DNA of 64,000 nt from Dichetophora obliterata (taxonomy: Eukaryota; Arthropoda; Insecta; Diptera; Sciomyzidae), in the NCBI GenBank assembly GCA_963920525.1, contig OY986439.1, positions 19,205,319 through 19,269,318 on the forward strand, given 5' to 3'. The notes under the pieces were generated by a model. That model made no database searches and was not told the origin of the DNA. It saw nothing but the letters and a program-made list of their open reading frames with translations. The translations under genes were made by a program, and so were the position numbers. Position 1 is the first letter of the stretch; each line of letters begins with the position of its first letter. This document shows, one piece after another, positions 10,917 to 22,320 of this stretch.

Positions 10917-10985
10917 TTTAAAGATCAAAGAACCAAGGCATGCGCCTTATACAAACAAGGTTTGGTCTTTGACCTGAAAAGAAAG
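10917..10985 (-). repeat. Copy 2 of the ~65-bp repeat (inverted to 832-898)
   Basis: Reads AAAGATCAAAGAACCAAGGC, then ATGCGCCTTATAC, then AAGGTTTGGTCTTTGACC, the reverse complement of 832-898 with a few changes. Similarity continues for about 20 bp into the flanking T/C-rich tract. Confidence 0.75.
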
Positions 10986-11229
10986 AATAGATTATTTAGA
11001 GGAATTGATTGGAACCATACGTGAATTATTTGATTAGGCGAAACAACCGTGAAAGACAATTTGAATTGCTTTTAACCGAGGCTAGTGTTATGCCTTAACC
11101 TCGGTAAGCATTTCCAGCCCTTAGTTGTTCCTGTCCATTAATTCCACATTTTCCACAATTAAGCTGTGGATTTTTTTGTTTTCCATAATTGTTAAATGTG
11201 CAGGAAAGAATAAAGAAAGTGAAAAGAAC

Positions 11230-11308
11230 CATGCCCGAGCCCGGATTCGAACCAGGGAACTCTGGGTTGATAGTCTAGCGCACTCTACACTAGACTACAA
11301 AGGCCGAC
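11230..11308 (-). repeat. tRNA-like relic or SINE head, minus strand
   Basis: On the minus strand the order is GTCGGCC, TAGTCTAGTGTAGAGTGCG (A-box-like), then CCTGGTTCGAATCCGGG, a well-formed T-arm with a canonical B box at 11242-11252. A TTTT run follows. The acceptor ends do not pair well and the anticodon stem has mismatches, so a functional tRNA is unlikely. The small plus-strand open frame across it is incidental. Confidence 0.55.
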
Positions 11309-11617
11309 AATGTATATTTTTACTCACAGCTTTGTGAGTATTTGAAAAATTGTATTTGAAATTGGTTTGTGTGCATGCTAAATCCTATAGATGTATATGT
11401 TTGTCTATTTTTAATGTTGCTTTTCGTTTCATCGAGTTTGAAATCACAACGGTTCTAAAGAAGTTTCACTTCAAAAATGTTCTCAGCACATTAAATGTAT
11501 ACGAAAAAACAGTACATTATTAAAGAAGAGTACTTCGTTTTGGGTATTTGTCATAAAATAGTATTTCGTGAAAAAAAGAGCAGTGTACTGTTTAAAACAG
11601 TGCATATGGAGCCTTAA

Positions 11618-12210
11618 GGTATGACCTGCGGTTCAAACCCACAAAAATAACGTTTTTTTTAATTGCTGTAGCTCAGTCCGTTTCCAACTTATCAACTTTG
11701 GGCTTTTTTACTTAAAAGTAGACGCAATTTTCTAACTTTTTCCGTACTTTTTTAGGTTTTGATGTTTTTTATCCCCCCTTCCCAGAGCGATGAAAATGGG
11801 TATGTAAAAATGAGAAGGCAAACGGGGTGTCATTTTTCTTAATAAGTAAATGTCGTGTCGAAATTCTGCGGGCGGCATTTTGCTGGTAATCACGTCAGAC
11901 AGGTCCTGGACTAGAATATTTTTAAAATATAAAAGAATTGACAAAATGACGCTATTTTTAAAAAAATGTTAAAAAAATAGCTGTTTTTTGAGATATTTTG
12001 CCCCGCTCTTCTCCCGGTAGTAGAATTAGCCCATTTATTCTAGTTCAGGACCTGCTGACGTGATTACATACAAAACGCCTTCTGGTTCTGGAGAAAAACG
12101 ACACCCTAGTTTGAAAAAAGTAATTTCGAGAAAAACTCACTTAAAGTTTTATTGCTGCACTTGACATTTATGAAAAAAAATCGAAATTTTTTTTAGCCGG
12201 AGTTCATACC
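11618..12210. mobile_element. TTAA-flanked foldback MITE
   Basis: The element runs from GGTATGACCTGCGG to the inverse of GGTATGAACTCCGG and is bordered by TTAA on both sides (11614-11617 and 12211-12214). The arms are long: the left block with GGGGTGTCATTTTTCT and GTAATCACGTCAG then CAGGTCCTG matches the inverse of 12035-12110. No open frame. The TTAA duplication is that of piggyBac-type elements, but the ends do not start with CCC, so the superfamily is inferred from the target only. Confidence 0.8.
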
Positions 12211-12593
12211 TTAAGGGCGTTCTGAGTGCCCGCAGCAAGCAGCACAGGCGACGGCATATGCTGGAGGATTTTGGGGGTAAAAGGAATGAGGGAACATGCA
12301 AAGAGAATGAGAAAAAGCATACGAAAAAGCGCCATTTATATCGTGATCGGTGTTGCCAGAAAAATGTTGAGCTTATAGCTAAAATTGCTAACAAAAGTAG
12401 CTAAAAAAAGCTAGCCAGTTTTTTAAGCTAAAAAAAGAAAATAGTTAAGAAAAACACAACTGCTATATTTAATCGGTTTATCAGATTAATCAGGTTATCA
12501 ATCATATTGATTTATTTGTGAATGCAATGTATTGCTGCATAAAAAATTATTAAAAACTATCTTTATTTAATTTAACAAAACTAAAGAAAAGGC

Positions 12594-13218
12594 TGAATGG
12601 ATTGCGCTCAAACTAGGTACACATATTAAGTGCATTCTAGCTTAAAATGTTACATACTTAGTTTTTGCCACGCCCCCTCCGAAATTTGTAAACTAACGGT
12701 AATTTTGTTATTATAAAACTTTTTAGTATCGGAGATTTTCGTGTATTTAATTTTAAAATTTTTTGGTTATTTTGACATCAAAAACACTCACATGTATTCA
12801 AAATTGGAGAAATTTTCAGTCCAACGACTTTTTCATAAAATATCGTTACCTAAGAATGAGAAAAAAAAAACGACATGAAAATTAAAGTTTGGTCTTTTGA
12901 TGCAAATACCTCCGCTATCCATTAATATATTTCATTCAAATTTTTTTGTTCAAAAGTTAAATAAAATCACTTCACAAAAATAGGTTGAACTGTACCGTTA
13001 AGTCAGTGTACATATTATGTTTTATGATTATATCAAAAAAGGTCAAAAATGTTGACTTTTTACTAAAAAAATTACTCAAAAATTATTGTTGTTGTAAAAA
13101 TAAAATCAATTAAAAATTGCACATCTGGCTATCTTTCATATGACATAGCATTTATTTGCAAAAATTCTTCCAGCTAAGCGCAAAAATTATTTTGCTGTTT
13201 TTGTCATCAAAACAACAA
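12594..13218 (-). repeat. Family A dispersed repeat, ~625 bp
   Basis: Nearly collinear with 34883-35501 throughout. Shared landmarks include AAACTAGGTACACATATTAA, TTAGTTTTTGCCACGCC, CCGTTAAGTCAGTG, AAATTGCACATCTGGCTA and GTTTTTGTCATCAAAACAAC. No protein is encoded. Minus is inferred as the sense strand from the (CAAA)n tail of other copies. Confidence 0.85.
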
Positions 13219-13615
13219 GGGTACCCCCTTTGGTTTTTTTTGCGAAATTTTTTTTTCCAAAATGTTGTTTTTATAAAGTTTTTACAATTAATAACTTAAA
13301 GCAATAATTTATGAGAAAAAATTACCCCAATATCTCTTTCGAATCAAAAGTTATGGCTGAAAATCTATTTTTTCTCTATCTATATTTTTTCTCTATAAAG
13401 TTTGAACGTCCCCATTTTTCTCTAAGAATGCAGTAGTGTGTCTAGAGTAATTACGAACATTTTGGATTATATAAAATCTACCTTAAAGTAATCTACTTAG
13501 TTTTTGCCTCCCCAATCCCCGCCCCCCCCCCCTGTTAAATTTGTTTTGTTGTGATGGCTCTATTTTTTCTCACTTTTGTGTCACCGTTGTCACTCAGTTC
13601 TTTATCAATGGTACA
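13219..13615. other. Gene-free stretch
   Basis: AT-rich with several T runs and a C run (13520-13532). No gene or element end seen. Confidence 0.45.
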
Positions 13616-13618
13616 TTA

Positions 13619-14315
13619 AGGCCCTTATTATGAGCTGCGTTCGATCTTCGACTGTAGTCGAAAGGCCTAATCGAACGAATTTGCAATTGGTATTATAACG
13701 TGCTTTCGACAAAGAGCAGCGCTATTGTGAATTTTGTTCATATTGTTTGTTCACGGTAGTATATTTCTATCAGGTGATCGTTGTTTTGTTTCAACTAAAT
13801 ACGATTGGTTTGAAAGTTGATTGCAAAAAATAACACAAATAAGTTATGACTATAACGAAAATAATTTCCATAAGATTCGACGCTTCGTCAGAAGAGGATG
13901 AAAGCTTGACGGTACTGGCTAGAAGTAGAAAAGGGTTGAGCAACTCTTTCTTTAGCTTATCTTAAGCCACTTTGCTGTTCTAACTGGTGGTCCTAAGCAA
14001 TTTAATTCCAGCGTGAGTTCTTCCCATGTCTTTGTCGCCTGAACTTTGGAACAAATATCCTTTGCAGTCAAAGTTTGCCTCCATCAATAAGACCAGTTTT
14101 TTTAACTGTGATTTGTTGCTCACCACCTCAGACTTGCATACAAATTACAAAAACAGTTCAATATTAGTTTTTAGTCTTTAAAAAGGAAAACACAATCACA
14201 AAATACTTAAATTTTAAACAATTATTTCTAAGCACGCATCGCATCGAAAGCAAAATCCTATTCGACTGAAATTTCGATGAGCAACGAACATTTCGATAGG
14301 GTTGCATAAGGGCCT
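13619..14315. mobile_element. MITE with AGGCCCTTAT ends
   Basis: About 697 bp between AGGCCCTTAT and ATAAGGGCCT. Subterminal sequences also face each other: TTCGATCTTCGACTGTAGTC at the left, and TCGACTGAAATTTCGATGAG at the right. No clear duplication was found, although T/A-only bases flank both ends. No coding content. Confidence 0.7.
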
Positions 14316-14904
14316 ATATCACCATTTCATCGAAAAGATGACCATGAATAGAATGCTGTAAAAGTTAGTATTTTCATGTAATCAGTTTCAGCTAAATGGC
14401 GATATAATAAAACATAGCGCATCTGTTAAGCACAATTATTTCATTGGTTTAGATCTGTGCTTTAAATTCACTGATAGATGGTGCCACATTTGTAATTACT
14501 GTGGGTACAAACACCTTGCGGTGAAAAGCCGAATGATGTCAACCAAAAGTTTCTTCAAATTTAACCCCACACGTTTGGGATTACAGACAGATGGCGCTTT
14601 ATTCTGCTTACAGAAGAATATCTGATGTTCTCATATAGCTAGCAGAAAAATTTTGCGAAAATGCTATTGCTACCAAACTTTTAAAATGTCAAATAATGCA
14701 GTACTGCCAGTTTTTTCAGTCGCAGCGTCATCTAGCCGTCAATAACGGCTAAGTGTTGTCTACTTTTACTGTTGCGCTTAAAACACTTAAAAACATAGAA
14801 TTGGTTCAATTTAAATGTCCAGCTCACTTGCTTGATTTTGTGTTTTTTTTTTTGCTTTGCTTGTTGATGTGATCCTGATCTCCCATGAAAAAACCCCAGC
14901 TAAT
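14316..14904. other. Gene-free stretch
   Basis: No open frame or element end supported. Confidence 0.4.
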
Positions 14905-14907
14905 ATA

Positions 14908-15361
14908 GGGTGTATTTCTTTATTCATTCCGGATAAAGAAGAGAACAAATAGAATAGATTGTTGTTTATCCAGAACAGAATGAATAAAGAAATAGTATTG
15001 GAAAGGAAAGAACATTTTTTTTTTGTTAAAATCAGAAACATATTTTTCGTATTTAATTAAAGACAACAAAAACACCAGATAAAATTTAAAAAATAAAAAT
15101 GCAACAAAGCAATCTAAAACATTTAAACTAAAAATTTTTCCATTTTCATTTAGCGACATTTTAATTCAAACAATCGAATATAACCTCACACACATAGGAA
15201 TATTCTTTTTAATCTACCTTAGCTGATAGTATAAAAAGAACACGTTTGGAATATTCCGTAAGAATAAAGAAATACAAAAAGAATATTCCCGATAATCAAA
15301 ACTGAATAAAGAAACAAAAGCAGTCGTACCGAACGTCTGGAATGAATAAAGAAATACAGCC
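14908..15361. mobile_element. MITE inserted at the edge of a family A copy
   Basis: Begins GGGTGTATTTCTTTATTCAT and ends with the near inverse (GGAATGAATAAAGAAATACA then GCC); ATA flanks both ends (14905-14907, 15362-15364). The AATAAAGAAATA and GGAATATTC motifs recur in both orientations inside, so it is a multi-arm foldback. The minus-strand Phe-rich open frames across it are by-products of this composition. Confidence 0.75.
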
Positions 15362-15364
15362 ATA

Positions 15365-16085
15365 AATTTTTGTACAATCATTTTTAGTACAACGAATTTT
15401 TCATAAAACACTGATTGCTAGTAATGAGAGAAAAATTATATAAAAATCAAAGCTTTTACTTATAAAGCATAGTACTCTGTTCAGTTTCATGTGAAATTTC
15501 ACTCAAAGCTCTATACAAAAAGTGACAGCTGCGAAACAAGCGTGGAAATTTTCACAACATGTTCGTCAGAGCAGTACTCTGTTCCGCTGCGTGAAATTAT
15601 CGCAACATGTTTCTGAGCAATATTTTTTCACGACAATTTAATTGGACTGCCTATTTATTTTGAAGCGAAAAGAGAGATATCTTATGAAATCTCCCAAGTT
15701 ATTCTCTGAGTCTCTCTGAGAAACTTTGCCATAGAAATTCCTCGCAACAAACTTTAAGTCAGAAATTTCACGAAACAAATAAATAGATGTTGCCAGCGAA
15801 ATTTAACGCAAACAAACAGAGTACTAGGCTTATTGCCAAAATCTCCGCTGTTTTTAATATATTTCATTAAAATTTGTTTTGTTAAAAAGTTCAATTTATT
15901 TTTTAATATAAATCTGTGTTTAGATGTTAAAATGTCCGTATCTCAAGGACGCATTGAGTACCACCATAATTTCTATATTGTTGAAAAGGTAATTTTTCTA
16001 GCTTTAAGATTAAATAAATAAAAAAAATATTTTTAATTTTTAAAATATATTTTTCGTACCCCTTTTTTGATTTCAATTAATTGTT
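15365..16085 (-). repeat. Family A copy split by a MITE
   Basis: The left part (AGTACAACGAATTTTTCATA) matches 35110-35140. The right part (15834-16085) matches 35510-35750, with landmarks ATATAAATCTGTGTTTAGA, TCTCAAGGACGCATTGAG and GTTGAAAAGGTAATTTT. The MITE at 15471-15825 sits between them. Confidence 0.75.
15471..15825. mobile_element. Palindromic-ended MITE, AGTACTCTGTT ends
   Basis: A 355-bp element starting AGTACTCTGTTCAGTTT and ending with the near inverse (AAACAAACAGAGTACT). The terminal motif occurs again inside at about 15576 together with GTGAAATT and CGCAACATGTTT. No coding capacity; the target duplication is not clear. Confidence 0.7.
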
Positions 16086-16514
16086 GGTGTTTCCATACCA
16101 ACAACAAAAATTTTCCAAAACTTTTTTGGATTAAAGTTCGTTCAATTACCTTTCCAACGGTAGCTTAAAAATAAAATTCAACATGTTTTTCATTATTCCA
16201 GAATTTAAAAAACATTTAATCGAGAAGTGTATCTATAGAACTATTATATAAAAGGAGACTCACGAATTTGATCCAGAATAAGCTCGGTAACCGCTGAACC
16301 GATTTTGATAACTCTTTTTTTATTCGATTCCTATGATAATATAGATTGTTATAGCTTACCAAGGTTTTCGAAAAATGTATTCTTTAATTATTGCAAAATC
16401 ACACATTTTATTTGATGCCTACATTCAACCAGCAGCGCAATATAACAGCAAACAAAGCTTTTCTCTCTTTGTCGAGAGAGCTTCTCTCAATATAACACGA
16501 CAGCCATGTTGTGT

Positions 16515-16677
16515 AGTAAAGCTGAATTCACTGATAATCTTCAGCATGCTTTTGTGTGTTTTAAAATAATGTTAATCAAGTTGACAGCGTGTAGAAATTT
16601 TTCTCTCTGAGCGAAAACTTCATTTTAAAAAAAACTTTTCAAACATTCTGAAGGTGATCAGTGAATCCAGCTTTACT
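16515..16677. mobile_element. Small MITE inside the Helitron-like region
   Basis: 163 bp with ~29-bp arms: AGTAAAGCTGAATTCACTGA at the left, and TCAGTGAATCCAGCTTTACT at the right. No duplication recognised; no open frame. Confidence 0.75.
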
Positions 16678-16823
16678 TTCAGGGAGATTCTTACTTTCAT
16701 ACAGTGTTAATTAATTTTCTTTGTTAAAGCTTGAGGGGAGTTGCCAGAATTTAGTTATCAGCATTAATTATGTTTTGCAGCCTTGCCAGCCAGCTTTTCC
16801 CCACTTGAGATAGTGTTAGTCTA

Positions 16824-18786
16824 TCTATACAAATATATAAAAGCGTTGTGACATTGCACGGATGTTTGACAATCACGCAAGAACCACTGAACAGATTAAC
16901 ACGATATAGGTATCAAACGATTTGTTATTCCAATTTTATCGTAATATGCTCTGTTAGATTTGCCACGTCTACTTTTTGCAAAAAATGCTATATTTCAGAC
17001 GATTTTGGTCGTATGAGATTAGAATTTGGTAATCTACGTTGTATGATTACTTTCGCTTACTTTACTAAAAATGGGCATGACCCACTTTAGTTAAGTCCAC
17101 TTTTCGGGGGATAAGCTTGGAGTTAAGCAAAGCGCACTAGGTTTAAGCTCAATTGAGCTGAAATTCTGGCATTCTATTGTTTCGAGTATGAGATGGTTTA
17201 AGTGAAAAATTTTTGCCACACCCTCATTACCGCCCAGAATTAATCAGAAATAATATTATTATTATGTATTAGACTAAAATTTGATAATTTAGTTCAAACG
17301 GCTACTTTCGGCAACTGTGCTAAAAATGGCGAATATATAATTTTTTTTTTCGAACAGTATGAAAATTCGTATATAGCAGTAAGGTGGTCTGCCGGGCAAT
17401 ACTGTACATCAATAAGAATGCTGTATATATCAGAAAATTCTGATCGTCATGCATTGATGTTTCAAACGGAAACGTCTAGCATGTGTTTTGTTCGGAGGTC
17501 AATTTACACTTTTACAAATTCACAAAATGATCATAAAAAATTCATTGAATTGGGTCAGGACAAATTCTACTATAACTTTAATGTTAACTATGAATATATA
17601 GATAAGGAAATAGATTAAAACATAGATAACTTTGGAATAGTTTGAAATATTTGAAATATTTTTCACAGAATTATTTTTTTAAGCTATATTTGAAAATGTT
17701 TTTCACATGAATTAGTTTTTAAGCTGTAACACATTGCAAAAAAACATAACAACATTTTAAGTAAATTAGGTTTTATCAAAAAATCATAGGGGGGAGGTGG
17801 CCCATGTTTTTTTAATCATAGAAACAGTTTGTATCAAAATAAATGAAAATTTTGCAGGTAAATTATGTTATATGAAAGAATAAGGAAAATGAAAAAAAAA
17901 AAATTAAAATAAAAAAAATATGTACAACAAAAGCAACTCTTGGCCTATTGTTTAGTACAAATTGGATATTTTAGAGGTTTTTTGAAAACAATATAAAACA
18001 TTGCATTGGTGAGGTAACGGTAAAACTTTTCTCATTTTCCCAATTTACTTAATTGAACTTTCAAACAAAGAAAAGTGGATGAAAATCGATTTGTAAATTG
18101 CGGAAATGTTTGCTTGCTAAGTCAAAACATGAAATTTCAATCGTTTTTTTCTCATTCTGAGGCTTATGAGTTATACTGATAAAATCTATAGTTTTGAGAT
18201 ATCGCAAGAATTTAAAAGTCATAACAACAGGTTTTTAAAAACATACCTGTCCATACAAAAATGCATAACATTGAGAAAGTCTATAGTTTTTGAGATATCG
18301 CCAAAAGTTTGATGTCATTATAACGTTTTTTTTTTTTAAATTTAAGAAGAATTGTTGTTTGGCCGAAGCCCAATAACAACAATTAATAACTGAAGAAAGC
18401 CGATTGACTACAACCATTTAAAAAGAATATATTTATTTTCAGTATATATGTAAAAAATTATATTTTTGATTACAAATTTTAAAAATTTTTTACCCAAATT
18501 TTTTTATAACGCTGTTATGCAGGACTTTTTATGCAGGAAAAGTAAAAAAAAGAAAGCCAGGTAAATTTATTTCTTCATAACAATTACCGTTAAAATAAGT
18601 TATTCAAATTAAATAAATTAATTTCTTAATATATATACCATTTTTTCATAATTAAATAAAAGGAACAGAATAATTTTTATATTTTGAATTTGTTTTAATA
18701 CAACTAAATACTTTCATTTTAAGATTTAAAATTTTTACATGGTATTTAATATTTTTATCACAGGCGAAGCAGCGGGTATTTGCTAG
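16824..18786 (+). mobile_element. Helitron-like repeat, probable inner element
   Basis: A second TC-type start (TCTATACAAATATATAAAAG) follows an A at 16823, and a second CTAG end (GCGGGTATTTGCTAG, 18783-18786) precedes a T. The interior (ATATTTCAGACGATTTTGGT then CGTATGAGA; TTGAGCTGAAATTCTGG) is collinear with 53190-53400 in the element at 52620, so both belong to one family. It has no coding region. Confidence 0.55.
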
Positions 18787-18835
18787 TGTTAAAATAAATG
18801 ACTCTCGGGTAACACCGGGTATATCAGCTAGTCCT

Positions 18836-19375
18836 AAAATATAATTATAAAACCTGAAGAATGGCTTTTTATTTACATTATGCCATTGGAAACATATTTT
18901 TTATCCACATACTATATATTGAATATGAAGTTTATGGCAAGTATGTTCAGAATTGCACTCAAACCAAGACTGAATAAAATGTTTTTTTTTTTTAAATTAT
19001 TGTTAATTAAAACTTCTTGTAAATCTTTTGAATTTCTGCCGACTTCAGAACCTATCAACTTAAAATAATAATGTCTGTAGCAGACGCACTTCATGAACAA
19101 TTTTATTAGATAACATAAAGTAATTAATTTGTGCACTTCTCCGTGTTCACCTCGAACTCTGGTTACAGCAGCTTAAAACAGTTTAAGAAGGCTTTGGAAA
19201 AATTTAACAAATTCACGAATTCAATGACACAAACACTAGATGTCCAGCCAAGAAGAGGAAAAAAAACCAATTTAAGCACTTGTTGCAGCAAGCAACTGTT
19301 TAGCAGACAGGTCGCAGCAGCAAAAAGAACTGCAGCTCACAAAATACTTACATAGTTGCTGGTACAACGGAAGAA
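18836..19375. other. Gene-free stretch
   Basis: Small open frames at 18880-19068 and 19131-19355 have no recognisable domains. No element ends found. Confidence 0.4.
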
Positions 19376-19399
19376 AGGTGTCATCCGATGTCCTAGTCG

Positions 19400-19417
19400 T
19401 CGTAGTTGTCGTCCACC

Positions 19418-19451
<34 letters not shown>

Positions 19452-21080
19452 TCTTCATAATCACCACCGAAAAGTATGCAAAGTCAAGCTGGAATAAAAA
19501 CGGACAAATGCTGCTTAACATGGCTGGCGCTCACTTTGCAGCATTTGCGCCACGGCACGAAAAACTAATTTAAATTTAAATGGTTAAAGCACGAAATGCT
19601 GCATCAGCAGAAGTAGCAGCAGCAGCAGGAGCAGCAAAGGTTCTACTCGCTGACTGCTTTGAAGCGGCTTGATGATGGAAACTACTACTACTTGGTGGTT
19701 GCTGGTCCGCGACCGTTTTACGCCTTTTGGTTTAAAGGTTATCTTGGTGCACTGCAGCAATTAGCTTGTAGCAAGCACCATAACAGCGTGCGGAAACACC
19801 AAGAACAACAACAGCTACAACACCAAGAGACAGCACAAATTTGTGGCAGCAACAACTTGTGGCAGCAGCATCACAAGCAATTTGGTAGTGGAATGATTGC
19901 AAGTGTCGCTTGCGAATTGAATAGGACAAAAAAAAAAAAAAAACTGCGCGGTGTAATCGTAGGTTCAACCGGGAAGCCTGTTATTTGCGCTTGACACGTT
20001 CAGCTGTTTGAGAGTGAGTAGCCGAAGTGGCTGATCCTAGGTGGGTCTTGGGAAAAAAATCAAAGCCATACAAAAGTTAGGGATGAGGCGGCAGATAGTG
20101 CAAAACTTAAGCGGTAAATTTAGGATCTACATGTTTGACCCTTACAGTAGACCTTTTAGTAAAATAAAAATTTGTATATCCTGTAGGTATTTTTTTTTAA
20201 ATTAAATCAAAGTTATAATATCACAATTTCTTGAAGAATGATTGACAAATTTTGCACTAACAGCTTTGGAAAATGACCAGTGTTCATTATTTTGACAATG
20301 TTTTAAAGAAAGTTGTACTTACTATTCAAAACTATTTTTGTAAAAAACTCAAGTATGTGTTTGGTTTTAGCTTAAGACACACTCGAAGAAGTTGCGCGCT
20401 CAACCATGTTCGCCTTGAAGGAATGTCATGTGACGAGATAACTGGCAACATTTGTTGGCTTAACATGCCCTCAAAAATGCTAAAAGTTTGAACTTTTAGT
20501 GCTTTTGCTGTTACTGTTGTTGCTGTTGTTTTGGATACTACTGCTGTTGTCATCAACTTAACCTTTGCAACACTGTTAATGTTGCTGCAGCAACAATTCT
20601 TACTTGTTTCACGTTCAAAGGCACCTGTAATTTAAAGTTGCTGCGTGTGTTTTGCTTTGGCATATTTCTTTCGAATTGCAAGTATCTATCTAACCATTCA
20701 CCACTATGTATGAGAGAGGAAAAGAAATACATATCAACAACAACACCAACAACAACGACATTGTCATCGTCTTCATCGTGGTTGTTGTCGTCAGTGATGA
20801 CATCGTCTAATTGTTGTCAGCTTAGGCTTAAATGTTTGTCGTCAAACTGAGTTGAGAATCGTTGTTACAGCGTGTCAACGGAATGATAAAATTTACAACA
20901 ACAATAACAGCAGCAAGAACAACAACACAAGCACAACACTTTCTGTTAACACTGTCTAATTTGGCTTGTTTATCATCCAGTTTTTTTGCACATGTTCTCA
21001 TGTTGATGATGATGCTGGCGACTGTTGTTTTGTTGAACAGTAAAACTGCCCATCTAGGCGCCAAATAGGTATCCTTGCTA
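19400..21080. repeat. Triplet-repeat-rich probable host DNA
   Basis: Contains (CCA)n/(TCA)n at about 19418-19455, CAG/AGC runs at 19600-19640, CAA/CAG runs at 19800-19880, (TTG)n near 20515-20535 and (CAA)n near 20735-20760 and 20895-20935. This texture is typical of fly intergenic or intronic DNA near developmental genes. Open frames of 60-111 codons (for example 19659-19994) are Gln/His/Ser-rich translations of the repeats and are not called as genes. Confidence 0.5.
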
Positions 21081-21269
21081 TAGCCGGTTGAGCCAACTTA
21101 GTGTGCTTTGTTTAATTTTTTTCTGCACTATGAAAATTACAGCGGAAACTACATTGATATGTACATTGTTGTTGATATGTACATTAAGTGTAAAACTGTC
21201 ATCCAACCCGCACAGTCACAAGATCACAAAACGAAGTCACATCAGTATGTTACTTAAGAGCAGAGCTGG

Positions 21270-21412
21270 GCTGTAATGATTCCTTTTTAATTTAATTTCA
21301 CTTCAATTCCAATTCCTTAGAATTAGGAATTGCTAATTGTACATCTCAATTCCTCAGATATTTAATTGGAAAAACTTCTCAATTACATTACATGAATTGT
21401 AACAATTTTATT
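21270..21412. repeat. Family B AATTG-rich dispersed repeat
   Basis: Shares GGGCTGTAATGATTC, CACTTCAATTCCAATTCCTT and TTCTCAATTACATTACATG with 40055-40320. Confidence 0.7.
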
Positions 21413-21453
21413 TGTTGTTTAAATTTTCTTTTTCCACACTTTCATATGAAATA

Positions 21454-22318
21454 CAGTTACGGTCAAAATAATAGCAGTGCTCTTATATTCAGACATGTTT
21501 GGATAAATAATACTAGTCTACAAATTTTCGATCCGGTAAGCCGATTATCATTCCTAGATGTACTTTCAATACTCGTTCGAAATTTGTACACAGTTTTCTC
21601 CGATATTGTAACATTTTCAAGATACAGGGCACGTTTTTGGCACGTGTTTAGTATTATTTATATAGAATCTAAACTACTAACCATAAAATAAAAAAGATTA
21701 TTTTCTATTTTAGAAGAAATATCAACTTTTCCACCAATCTATCAACCACTTTCGTATTATGTGCTGTAGCGGAGCTAAAATTTTCAGATTAATCAACGAA
21801 ATATCAAGAAATTTTGTATCTTTTTTTTTAACAGAGCTGTTATCATCCAAAGTTAGAATTTAGAAAAAACTTGTTGATGAAGTGTATTTTTACATGAAAA
21901 ACAGACGTTTTAAATTTGGACGATTACAGCTCCGCTAAAACAAAAGATACAAAATTTGTTTATATTTCGTTTGATAATCTCAAAATTTTAGTTCTGCTAT
22001 AGCATATGAAACGATAGTGGTTGATGGTATTGATGGAAAATTTTCTAATTTTTCTAAAATACAAAATATTAATTTTTATTTAATGGTGTGTAGTTTAGAT
22101 TCTAAATAAATAATACTAAACACTCGCCAAAAACGTAAAACACCCTGTATCTGGAAAATTTTACAATAAAGTGGGAAACAGATGACAGGTTTTGAACCAG
22201 CAATGAAAGTACATATAGGAACGATAATGGGTTTACCGGATCGAATATTTGTAGACAAGTATTGTTTATACAAACATGTGTGAATTAAAGTGTACTGCTA
22301 TTATTTTGACTACAGCTG
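21454..22318. mobile_element. Near-complete 865-bp palindrome, Tc1/mariner-type ends
   Basis: The left half (21454-21895) and the inverse of the right half (21900-22318) match along almost their whole length, with arms of about 430 bp and nearly no spacer. The ends read CAGTTACGGTCAAAATAATA and, inverted, CAGCTGTAGTCAAAATAATA; each is bordered by TA (21452-21453, 22319-22320). TA duplication and ends indicate a Tc1/mariner-related non-autonomous foldback. The open frames at 21392-21691 (+) and 22076-22273 (-) are mirror images of the same non-coding arm. Confidence 0.9.
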
Positions 22319-22320
22319 TA

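Larger units (their letters stand above)
16232..18831 (+). mobile_element. Helitron-like repeat, probable outer element
   Basis: The 5' end begins TCTATAGAACTATTATATAA after an A, and the 3' end finishes CAGCTAG before a T (18828-18831); Helitrons insert between A and T and carry TC...CTAG ends. GTAACCGCTGAACCGATTTT near the 5' end is shared with the elements at 52620 and 35899. CGGGTAACACCGGGTATATC before the end can form the short hairpin expected. No Rep/helicase protein is present. Pairing this start with this end is inference. Confidence 0.55.

Noticed and set aside
11230..11308. Functional tRNA gene on the minus strand
   Set aside because: The T-arm and B box are good but the acceptor and anticodon stems do not pair well; kept only as a tRNA-like repeat.
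19659..19994. 111-codon Gln/His-rich open frame
   Set aside because: Composed largely of CAG/CAA repeat translation and an A run; no domain and no splice context.
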